Part shown: positions 1 through 5,261 of the stretch, in pieces
How the letters are laid out: each line of letters opens with the position of its first letter
Numbering within the stretch: position 1 is the stretch's first letter
Assembly: GCA_027364495.1 (NCBI GenBank)
Contig: DAHXPE010000299.1
Span: 1-5,261 of the forward strand
Source: Candidatus Heimdallarchaeota archaeon
GTDB lineage: Archaea; Asgardarchaeota; Heimdallarchaeia; Hodarchaeales; LC-3
Direction of reading: 5' to 3'
DNA length: 5,261 nucleotides
Notes under the pieces: model-generated
The model's database searches: none
What the model was told of the DNA's origin: nothing
Seen by the model: the letters and a program-made list of their open reading frames with translations, nothing else
Program-made: the position numbers and the translations under genes

Positions 1-4
1 AAAA

Positions 5-20
5 GGGTTGGTAACAACCC
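5..20 (-). terminator. Small GC-rich hairpin, possible minus-strand terminator
   Basis: GGGTTG at 5-10 pairs perfectly with CAACCC at 15-20 around a GTAA loop. Read on the minus strand, the stem is followed directly by TTTT at the window edge, the layout of an intrinsic terminator. The plus strand has no T tract after the stem, so it would not end a plus-strand gene lying to the left. No minus-strand gene lies immediately upstream, because 96-1220 is plus-strand. Its role is therefore unclear; it could catch read-through from the operon at 1264-4228. The six-pair stem is short and the window edge hides the rest. Confidence 0.3.
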
Positions 21-95
21 CGATCTATCTACCAATTATCAAATAATTTTTCTTTTTATGAAAATATTCTTTATTAATTGTAAATAATACCTTAA

Positions 96-1220
96 ATGAA
101 TAGTTCTTTATTCAAATCAAACTATTTTTTTCTGATGAGTATGGATCGTACTTCTAGCGGCATTTCAGTGGCATTTTATTTTCTCATAAATCTTTTAGCA
201 CTGACTTTTATAGGGAATCTTATTAAAGATAATAGTTCTTTCTTTTTATTTATTTATTCCAATCCTTTTGCCACCATTATAATTATTGTCATTTCTTTTT
301 TCTTGTCCATGCTTATTCACGAACTAGGTCATTTACTTATGGGTAAATTAATGGGATTCAAGCTTATAGAAATTAAAGTTTGGTTTTTATCATTTTCCAG
401 AATTGATAATGAATGTAAAAACTCCTTACAGTTTAAATTTAAAACTATATTATCATTTAGTGGGTTTACATTCATGAATCCTTCTGAAATAGATAATTTT
501 ATTGCCAGACAAATTATTTTTCTCTCTGGAGGTATATTATTCAATTTACTAGCCATCCTAATAGTAACTTTATATTATTCAAGTATTATAGTTAGTAATA
601 GTCTTTTTCAAAGTTTTTTAATAATTTTTGCGTTTCTTCAGCTTTTTTTAATTATCATTAACACTTTCCCTCTTCATTCAAACGATAATTTATTTGATGG
701 AAGAAAAATTTTTAATATTTTTGTCAATGAGCCTTTCAAAAATAGTTTAATAATCGATAGTCTAAATATAAAAGGTATAAGACCGAAAGAATGGTTGCAG
801 TATGGGTTATTTAAAAGTTATAACCACCAGTTGACAGAATATGATTTTTCCCTAAAATTTTATGAATTACTCGCATACATGGATGAAAAAGACCAAGAAA
901 AGTCATCATATATTATCAATCAACTTTTAGAATCAATTAAATATTCCTCATTAGAACTTCATGATTCGATTTGTATTCATTGTGCTTTGTACTATTCTTT
1001 TGTAGATTTTCAAATTGATAAGGTCGAAGAATGTATTCATTTAATAAGAAATAAATTTAATCCCAGTACTGTATCAAGAACTTTTCTTGGTATTATACAA
1101 TCAAAAATAATGCAAAATAATGAACAATTACAAAAAAATTTTTTAAAATTGTTAGATTTACTTACAACATCCCCAATGAAAGGTACAACACAATTTTACT
1201 CTGATTTATTACGTCAGTAA
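96..1220 (+). CDS. M50 family (site-2-protease type) membrane metallopeptidase
   Basis: This is a predicted intramembrane zinc protease of 374 residues. Seen directly: the zinc-binding HELGH at residues 75-79, placed at the end of a hydrophobic segment (about 56-75). The second M50 signature is N189-T-F-P192 followed by D201-G202, where the Asp supplies the third zinc ligand in this family. A further hydrophobic stretch with SGG...N (144-150) matches the conserved glycine/asparagine region. Membrane segments lie near 22-42, 56-75, 138-162 and 168-190. Residues from about 225 (a GIRPKEW motif) to the end are soluble and rich in helix-forming residues, possibly helical-repeat-like, as in other bacterial M50 proteins of this length. 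An in-frame TAA directly precedes the ATG, so this is the longest possible start. No Shine-Dalgarno is visible; AATAAT at 83-88 resembles a -10 box, which would give an almost leaderless mRNA. It stands alone and converges on the dehydrogenase gene. The substrate is unknown. Confidence 0.88.
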   Translation: MNSSLFKSNYFFLMSMDRTSSGISVAFYFLINLLALTFIGNLIKDNSSFFLFIYSNPFATIIIIVISFFLSMLIHELGHLLMGKLMGFKLIEIKVWFLSFSRIDNECKNSLQFKFKTILSFSGFTFMNPSEIDNFIARQIIFLSGGILFNLLAILIVTLYYSSIIVSNSLFQSFLIIFAFLQLFLIIINTFPLHSNDNLFDGRKIFNIFVNEPFKNSLIIDSLNIKGIRPKEWLQYGLFKSYNHQLTEYDFSLKFYELLAYMDEKDQEKSSYIINQLLESIKYSSLELHDSICIHCALYYSFVDFQIDKVEECIHLIRNKFNPSTVSRTFLGIIQSKIMQNNEQLQKNFLKLLDLLTTSPMKGTTQFYSDLLRQ

Positions 1221-1242
1221 GATCAATTCAAATGTGATCTTA
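1218..1242. terminator. 8-bp perfect inverted repeat between convergent genes
   Basis: TAAGATCA at 1218-1225 and TGATCTTA at 1235-1242 are perfect inverted complements with a 9-base loop. The left arm contains the stop codon of the M50 gene. It sits between two convergent genes whose stop codons are 43 bp apart, where a shared terminator is expected. The arms are AT-rich and neither strand has a strong T tract after the stem, so this is a terminator-like hairpin rather than a textbook intrinsic terminator. Confidence 0.35.
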
Positions 1243-1263
1243 ATAATATCAGATGTTTAGAGT

Positions 1264-2250
1264 TCAATATTTTTTTTCATAACTTATTACGTTTCGTAAA
1301 GGCTTATTTGAAGCCAAAGCTTTGATATTAAAAACAACATCACTCCATACTAAATCTAAGGAGATATCTGCAAATGTTGCTGATCGATGAGGGCTCATGA
1401 TTACATTTTCAAGTTCATGAAAGGGATATTGAGAAGGGTAAAAAGGTTCTTTGTCAGAGGAAGATTTATAGTTGTACCATACATCTAAGGCTGCTCCTCC
1501 AAGATGATTCGATTTCAAAGCTTCAAAAAGAGCTTGTTCATTGACAGTTTTTCCCCGACCAACATTAACAAAATAAGCACCCTTTTTCATAGCTTTTATA
1601 CGCTCTGGCGTTAAAATATCATTTGTCTGAGGTGTGAGTGGTAATGATGTTATAATATAATCAATAGATTTGATTTCTTCTAAATATTGATCCCAGCCAA
1701 TTATCTTTTTAACTAGTTGTTTTTCTTCTGATGTACTGTTTTCTGGATTATTTCGTAACGCGATAACATTAGGAGTGAACGGTTGAAGTAGTCTGGCTAG
1801 TTCCCTACCAATAGAACCGTATCCAATCAGCATAACGTTGGCACCTGACAATAATTTAGATGGTGTGGGACGCATCTTCCAGGATCCTTTGATAAAATCA
1901 TTATGAATTGGCACCAGTTTTTTCAAACTAACCAGAAGCAATGTTAAAGCATATTCAGCGACCAATTTGTCATTCCATTTTGAATTACAAATAGGAATAT
2001 TTCTTTTTTGAAGAGCATCAAAATTAATACGGTCAAGTCCTACCCAAGGAACATGAAAGAGCTTAAGCTGTTTTGCAGAATTGATTATAGCATCAGACGC
2101 ATTAGCTCCAATGAGGACATCAATGTCTTTGACATCTTGTAAAATGGTATCTGATTTAGAATCAAGTTCCAAAATGGTGTGTTCTGGCAGTAGAGCAATC
2201 AATTTTTCTCTGACTTCAGAATCAAATGCCAAAAGTAAGCCTAATTTCAT
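1264..2250 (-). CDS. NAD-dependent D-2-hydroxyacid dehydrogenase
   Basis: This cytosolic oxidoreductase of 328 residues has the usual length for the D-isomer-specific 2-hydroxyacid dehydrogenases, which interconvert 2-oxo acids and D-2-hydroxy acids with NAD(P)H. The flanking substrate domain covers about 1-95 plus the C-terminal end. The Rossmann core is marked by GYGSIG (143-148). Further signatures are SLPLTPQT (202-209), VNVGRG (229-233) with catalytic Arg232, LDVWYNY (255-261), and SPHRS (286-290) with catalytic His288. The Glu of the triad is probably in the EP pair at 268-269, displaced by a few extra residues compared with the usual LDVF-EP spacing. This DVW-NY / YPFHEL form marks a recognisable subgroup whose substrate I cannot name. 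The ATG start is supported by AAGGA seven bases upstream. The gene follows the LRR stop by 20 bp, so it is probably the last gene of the operon. The coding end contains an A8 run just before the TGA stop. Confidence 0.93.
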   Translation of the reverse strand: MKLGLLLAFDSEVREKLIALLPEHTILELDSKSDTILQDVKDIDVLIGANASDAIINSAKQLKLFHVPWVGLDRINFDALQKRNIPICNSKWNDKLVAEYALTLLLVSLKKLVPIHNDFIKGSWKMRPTPSKLLSGANVMLIGYGSIGRELARLLQPFTPNVIALRNNPENSTSEEKQLVKKIIGWDQYLEEIKSIDYIITSLPLTPQTNDILTPERIKAMKKGAYFVNVGRGKTVNEQALFEALKSNHLGGAALDVWYNYKSSSDKEPFYPSQYPFHELENVIMSPHRSATFADISLDLVWSDVVFNIKALASNKPLRNVISYEKKY

Positions 2251-2257
2251 CGTACAA

Positions 2258-2262
2258 TCCTT
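2258..2262 (-). promoter_or_regulatory. Ribosome binding site of the dehydrogenase gene
   Basis: AAGGA on the minus strand lies seven bases before the ATG at 2250, inside the 20-bp gap after the LRR stop codon. It supports this ATG as the start and translation from a shared mRNA. Confidence 0.65.
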
Positions 2263-2270
2263 TTATTAAT

Positions 2271-3497
2271 TTAGTAATCTTTAAATTCATTAATATCATC
2301 AAAATCGATATCATCATCTTCATTGCAATTATGTTCGACGGTAACACCTCGGTCAATTAGTGTTTGCAATAAAGGAGTAAATTCATCAATGGTATAAAAC
2401 ATGGTAAGAGTTTTCAGTAGTTTGAGATTTTTCAAACACTCTGGAAGTTCATTTAATGGATTATCACTAACATTTAATCCTTCAAGTTCTGAAAGGTTAC
2501 AAATAGATTCCGGTAATGTTTTCAAATGATTATTATCAATCCATAGTTTCTTAAGATTTACTAAGGAATCAATTTTGTCTGGCAATTTTTTTACACTGCA
2601 ATAACTGATATCCAGTTCTTCTAAATTTGTTAAGTTTAAAATTTCTTTGGGAAATTCAGAGAAATTATTTTGATAGATATAAAGAACTTTCAAATGGATA
2701 AGATTAGTTATGGATTGAGGTAGAGTAGAGATTTTGTTACGAAAAACATGAAAAATTTGTAAATTCTCAAGTAATCCAATGTTTTGGGGTAAAAGTTCTA
2801 TTTCGTTTTCTTCTAAGTATAATTCAACTAAGGAAGTTAATTTGCTTAATTCTTCTGGTAATGACTTTAAATAATTTTTACTACAAATAAGTGTTTGAAG
2901 CTCAGGAAGTAATCCAAGTGAAGCAGGAAGATCTTGTAGTGAATTCATTCCTAAATGTAAATACTTAAGTTTTTTAAGCTTAGAAATTTGATCAGGAACA
3001 TTAGAAATAACATTACCCCATAAAGAAAGGATTTCAAGTTTTGAACACTCGAAAAGTTCTCCTGGAAGTGTGTCAAGTTGGTTACCATGAAGATTAAGAA
3101 CTTGAAGTTGTGACCAATTCTTAATAAGTTTAGGAATGGAACCAGTTAAATTTCCATAATCGATCTCAAAGTGTCTCATGGGAAGAGAGAAATATTCATC
3201 AGGAATACTGGTAATAGAAGCATTTCGAAGAATGAGAGTTGATAAATGAGTGAAATAAGAAAATTCTATCGGTAAGATGGCTGATTCTACGATTTGCAAA
3301 ATAACGGTTACCACGTAGCCATCAATGATGCCTATAATATTATCCTGCTGATTATCTTCATAATCATCGGTATACACGACGGTGAATGTAATTCTATATT
3401 TATTAATGATTTTTGAGATGAGTTCTGCTTCTGAGGCTTGAAGGTTCTCCACAAAAAAAAAACTATTAATCACCTTTAAAATAGTAATGATAGGCAA
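2271..3497 (-). CDS. Leucine-rich repeat protein, 23-residue repeat type
   Basis: This is a predicted protein-binding solenoid of up to 408 residues. After an N-terminal region (1-83) come irregular lead-in repeats (about 84-130). Ten perfectly spaced 23-residue repeats then begin at residues 131, 154, 177, 200, 223, 246, 269, 292, 315 and 338, with pattern LxxLxLxxNxLxxLPxxLxxLxx. An eleventh, capping unit starts at 361. The C-terminal tail from about 390 is strongly acidic (DDD, DFDD). No signal peptide or membrane segment is evident, so it looks cytosolic or exported by a route not visible here. Such repeats bind proteins; the partner is unknown. The start is uncertain. TTG at 3497 has AGGG seven bases upstream but overlaps the DDAH gene by 22 bp. 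GTG at 3473 begins two bases after the DDAH stop. GTG at 3452 directly follows a T10 run and gives MENLQASEAEL, which I find the most natural N-terminus. Frame and product are certain; the first 15 residues are not. Confidence 0.9.
   Translation of the reverse strand: MPIITILKVINSFFFVENLQASEAELISKIINKYRITFTVVYTDDYEDNQQDNIIGIIDGYVVTVILQIVESAILPIEFSYFTHLSTLILRNASITSIPDEYFSLPMRHFEIDYGNLTGSIPKLIKNWSQLQVLNLHGNQLDTLPGELFECSKLEILSLWGNVISNVPDQISKLKKLKYLHLGMNSLQDLPASLGLLPELQTLICSKNYLKSLPEELSKLTSLVELYLEENEIELLPQNIGLLENLQIFHVFRNKISTLPQSITNLIHLKVLYIYQNNFSEFPKEILNLTNLEELDISYCSVKKLPDKIDSLVNLKKLWIDNNHLKTLPESICNLSELEGLNVSDNPLNELPECLKNLKLLKTLTMFYTIDEFTPLLQTLIDRGVTVEHNCNEDDDIDFDDINEFKDY
2418..3107 (-). repeat. 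Ten 69-bp units encoding 23-residue leucine-rich repeats
   Basis: These units encode residues 131-360 of the LRR protein in exact 23-residue register without insertion or deletion. At DNA level the units are diverged, so this is an old protein-level repeat and not a recent tandem duplication. Each unit keeps the Leu ladder; nearly all keep the LP or equivalent pair (FP in the unit at 269, VP in the unit at 154). The Asn of LxxN is replaced in the unit at 292, which reads SYCSV at that point. Confidence 0.9.
3453..3462 (-). repeat. T10 homopolymer at the LRR gene start
   Basis: Ten A's on the plus strand (T10 in the transcript sense) lie between the two upstream start candidates (TTG 3497, GTG 3473) and the GTG at 3452. 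A change in run length would throw the two upstream starts out of frame but leave the GTG at 3452 unaffected. It encodes the FFF at residues 13-15 of the longest reading. AAAGGTGA at 3469-3476 lies on the other side of the run from GTG 3452, 17 bases away, farther than a normal Shine-Dalgarno spacing. Confidence 0.6.
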
Positions 3498-4228
3498 GTT
3501 AAAGCCCTATCACATTTCTGAATCTCTGAAGTCTCTAATTTAATAGTGTCAAAGCCATGTTCTTTCAATATCTTTTCAGTCATAGGAAAACCGTCAGCAA
3601 TAATTATGGTACCATTAATCGCTAGAGCATTAGGAGCATATAGTTCCTTTGCAGAAATAAGTATTTTTGAAAGTCCTTCAAGAGCAGGGTGGGAAGCATA
3701 AGCAACTGATGTAAGGACGGTATGGTCATCAAGAGAGCTAATATATGATTTCAAATGAACAATAGAATTATCAGAAACAGTTCTGATAGGTACGCCTAGA
3801 AAACTAGAAGATTGAGTAACCCCCTCATGATTAGTACGCTGACTGAGACCAGAAATTAGGAAATCAGGAAAATGAACCACATCACCGCCTTCAATCGTAG
3901 CAGTTTCAGTTATAAAAGAAATAGCAAAGAATTCTTGTAAAACATCGGCAATAGACTGTCCCTCACCTCGCCGACTAAGAGCACCTGTGCGTGTGATGAC
4001 AGCTTTAGATTTATGAATAATAGCTGTATCCTCGACAAAACAAGAGTCAGGAAAATCTTGTAAAGGTGGAAGAACAATAACATCTAATCCTAACTCACGA
4101 AGAGTATGGACATAGTTAGAGTGTTGGTCACGAGCAAGTTGAAGATTAAGACTTTTATGGAAAGGATGAGAACTAATGCAAGCAGAATAACTATCAGGAA
4201 TATGACGAACAATAGCACGTGAAACCAA
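3476..4228 (-). CDS. Dimethylargininase (DDAH) family amidinohydrolase
   Basis: This is a soluble guanidino-modifying hydrolase of 250 residues, close to the roughly 254 of the Pseudomonas enzyme. The family hydrolyses N(omega)-methylated arginines to citrulline plus methylamine or dimethylamine through a covalent thiouronium on a cysteine. Visible motifs: FPDSCFVED (59-67), ITRTGALSRRGE (78-89), IEGGDVV (112-118) with catalytic Glu113, SQRTN (129-133), IVHLKS (156-161) with catalytic His158, and LTCLSL (243-248) with catalytic Cys245. The Cys-His-Glu triad and the substrate-contacting Arg residues are all present. One oddity is that the usual Asp-Gly-Gly before the cysteine motif reads Asp-Arg-Ala (240-242), and the usual Arg in the terminal SLRF is Leu. 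The start is TTG, with AGGTG seven bases upstream and an in-frame TGA further up; the resulting N-terminus aligns with the family. It is the first gene of the operon. Free arginine or another guanidino compound is a possible alternative substrate. Confidence 0.92.
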   Translation of the reverse strand: MVSRAIVRHIPDSYSACISSHPFHKSLNLQLARDQHSNYVHTLRELGLDVIVLPPLQDFPDSCFVEDTAIIHKSKAVITRTGALSRRGEGQSIADVLQEFFAISFITETATIEGGDVVHFPDFLISGLSQRTNHEGVTQSSSFLGVPIRTVSDNSIVHLKSYISSLDDHTVLTSVAYASHPALEGLSKILISAKELYAPNALAINGTIIIADGFPMTEKILKEHGFDTIKLETSEIQKCDRALTCLSLLF

Positions 4229-4235
4229 AGAGTAG

Positions 4236-4240
4236 CACCT
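4236..4240 (-). promoter_or_regulatory. Ribosome binding site deciding the TTG start of the DDAH gene
   Basis: AGGTG on the minus strand is seven bases before the TTG at 4228. No in-frame ATG or GTG lies between the upstream TGA and this codon, and the protein N-terminus from here matches the family, so the TTG start is well supported. The leader upstream (4241-4411) is AT-rich and must carry the operon promoter, but I cannot place a convincing -35/-10 pair or archaeal TATA box. Confidence 0.65.
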
Positions 4241-4411
4241 ATTAAAGATTCATTAAAAAAAGTATTAAAAATTTTGGAGTTTTCAAACGCAGAGATCTAA
4301 ACTCATAAAAAGACCAAGTGAAAGGCAGAGACTATCGTTAAAAAACACATTTTATGTTTGTACTCTAATAAACCAAACGTTCAATAAAGGCTGGAGTACG
4401 AATAAAAAAAG

Positions 4412-5083
4412 CTAGAAATAAGGACAGCGTAGGAGAATTAGAAATAAGTAAATGTTGTTATAAATAATCAGAACAACTTTGAACATGATGTAATGCAATT
4501 TACTATGACTATTAACTAATTCAGTACAGGCTGAACAGGTAACATAAGCATATTTGCCATTTTTACATTTTGATGTTGCCGTTAGAACAACAGTACAACC
4601 AATATGAGTGCTTTTACTGGTATTATAAGAATCAACAGTTAAAAGGTATTTTGATTTATGAGTAATAATTTGATTTTTTACAACAACTCAATATTCAGTT
4701 CAAGATCATTAGACATGAAGGTTATAGCTTTAATAAGAGCAAATTTAGTGCTATTTGTTGAAACGGATAAATTTTCACACGCTATATAAGTACAATAACA
4801 TAGTAACATCATAGTGGTTATAAAACGACTCTTTTCACTATATACAGTTCAGTACAAAGATTTTTACGTCTGATATGCACTAAATCGCGTTCTTTTTGTA
4901 GTTTATTGTATTTGATCTGGTTAATAAGAGTAGTTTGAACAGTGCGTAGTCGCTACAGTCAAGTAATTTTTTTTGATAACTTAGAGAGAACAGAATGTAT
5001 GAACAGAATCAGAATCAATTTGTAAACGTAGCAGAAACATTAATATCAACGATGACAAAGAATGAACGCCTGAAAGTGTTCAT
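4412..5083 (-). pseudogene. tnpB: Decayed tnpB (IS200/IS605-family OrfB) pseudogene
   Basis: No single frame is open across this stretch, but minus-strand pieces in order match TnpB, the RNA-guided nuclease of IS200/IS605 elements. At 5083-5018 IVDINVSATFTN matches RuvC-I (GIDxNxSAxxT), with its Asp codon at 5047-5045, then an in-frame TGA. A piece at about 4978-4955 (QKKLLDC) and one at 4952-4821 (RLRTVQ ... KYNKLQKERDLVHIRRKN) resemble the basic helical LQRRLSR...KLH region. At 4848-4681 YCTYIACENLSV followed by FALIKAI matches the RuvC-II segment YDxIVIENLNV...KLAKAI, with Glu at 4776-4774. In another frame, 4684-4415, SKYLLTVDSYNTSKS matches YGxxLVxVDRFxPSSKT. HIGC then CSAC (second pair at 4537-4526) is a damaged zinc finger. 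The RuvC-III DRDxNA appears as NSHSKL, so its Asp seems lost. Several frameshifts and stops plus this loss indicate a dead gene. Element ends and the N-terminal third are not recognisable. Confidence 0.7.
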
Positions 5084-5097
5084 AACAAATAGGTGCT

Positions 5098-5113
5098 ATG
5101 ATATATATATCAT
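5098..5113. repeat. 16-bp perfect palindrome
   Basis: ATGATATATATATCAT is identical to its reverse complement. It lies 15 bp beyond the first recognisable part of the tnpB relic, on its upstream side. It is mostly alternating AT, so chance in AT-rich DNA is a fair explanation. The rest of 5084-5261 shows no gene, RNA or element end that I can support. Confidence 0.4.
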
Positions 5114-5261
5114 AATAAGCAGAAAACATGTGAATTCTATTTTTTTACTTCAGCTAAAATAAAAGATATTCTAATACTTCAGTTTCTATGTAGATATCAA
5201 TTCAAATGTTCCTGCTAATTGAAAAAAACTTTATTATACTCCTTTGTTCGCTAAATGGAGA

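Noticed and set aside
329..556. Minus-strand open frame of 75 codons
   Set aside because: It lies wholly inside the M50 gene on the opposite strand and shows no recognisable family or start signal.
2081..2269. Plus-strand open frame of 62 codons
   Set aside because: It is antisense to the start of the dehydrogenase gene, which has strong family motifs; Ser-rich low-complexity composition is typical of a shadow.
4277..4304. GAGTTT / AAACTC inverted repeat in the operon leader
   Set aside because: Six AT-rich pairs with a 16-base loop are expected by chance here, and no riboswitch-like conserved core is visible.
4295..4320. Archaeal TATA-like or bacterial -35/-10 promoter for the operon
   Set aside because: Several T/A-rich matches exist but none has correct spacing and sequence together. 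It cannot be placed honestly.
4412..4684. Independent cysteine-rich secreted protein (CAP-like GC...C pattern)
   Set aside because: There is no start codon with a signal peptide. VDSYNTSKS plus the CSAC pair fits the TnpB C-terminal zinc finger better.
4678..4812. Small lipoprotein starting MMLLCYCTYIAC with a lipobox-like end
   Set aside because: There is no positive N-region and no ribosome binding site, and the piece continues directly into TnpB RuvC-II similarity.
4818..4952. IS110-family transposase fragment (TTLINQI resembles the RTALINQ motif)
   Set aside because: The surrounding pieces in order fit TnpB (RuvC-I upstream, ENL and zinc finger downstream), and no IS110 DEDD or helix motifs follow. 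The resemblance is short.
1..5261. tRNA, rRNA or CRISPR array
   Set aside because: No cloverleaf with TTCRA arm, no rRNA-like conserved stretch and no regularly spaced direct repeats were seen on reading either strand.

Overview
This A+T-rich window holds four intact protein genes and one decayed transposon gene. The A+T bias is visible throughout: long A and T runs, TTA/ATA/AAA-rich codons, and TTG or GTG starts. The overlapping minus-strand genes and Shine-Dalgarno-like AGGTG and AAGGA sites show a prokaryote. The gene mix is a TnpB relic, a 23-residue leucine-rich-repeat (LRR) protein, a dimethylargininase and an M50 membrane protease. It would fit an AT-rich host-associated bacterium, for example Legionella-like. 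It would also fit an AT-rich archaeon rich in LRR genes, such as an Asgard lineage. The sequence alone does not decide between them.

Layout, left to right. Positions 5-20 form a small GC-rich hairpin oriented as a minus-strand terminator. Positions 96-1220 (+) encode a membrane-embedded M50 (site-2-protease type) metallopeptidase with a helical C-terminal region. It converges on a three-gene minus-strand cluster with only 43 bp between the stop codons; that gap plus the M50 stop codon carries an 8-bp inverted repeat. In transcription order the cluster is a DDAH-type amidinohydrolase (4228-3476), an LRR protein (3497-2271, overlapping the DDAH end or starting just after it) and an NAD-dependent D-2-hydroxyacid dehydrogenase (2250-1264, 20 bp after the LRR stop). 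The tight spacing suggests one operon.

Upstream of that operon, about 4412-5083, is a broken minus-strand tnpB gene (IS200/IS605 family). Its pieces are spread over several reading frames, yet together they still show RuvC-I, RuvC-II, a degraded zinc finger and a degraded RuvC-III. It accounts for most of the apparently empty last kilobase. The remaining stretches, 4229-4411 (probable operon leader) and 5084-5261, show no gene I can support.

Functionally, the DDAH should turn methylated arginine (or a related guanidino compound) into citrulline plus an amine, and the dehydrogenase should interconvert a 2-oxo acid and a D-2-hydroxy acid. How these relate to the LRR protein between them is not evident. 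The most interesting points are this unusual three-gene operon, the altered loop beside the DDAH catalytic cysteine, the T10 tract at the ambiguous LRR start, and the tnpB relic.
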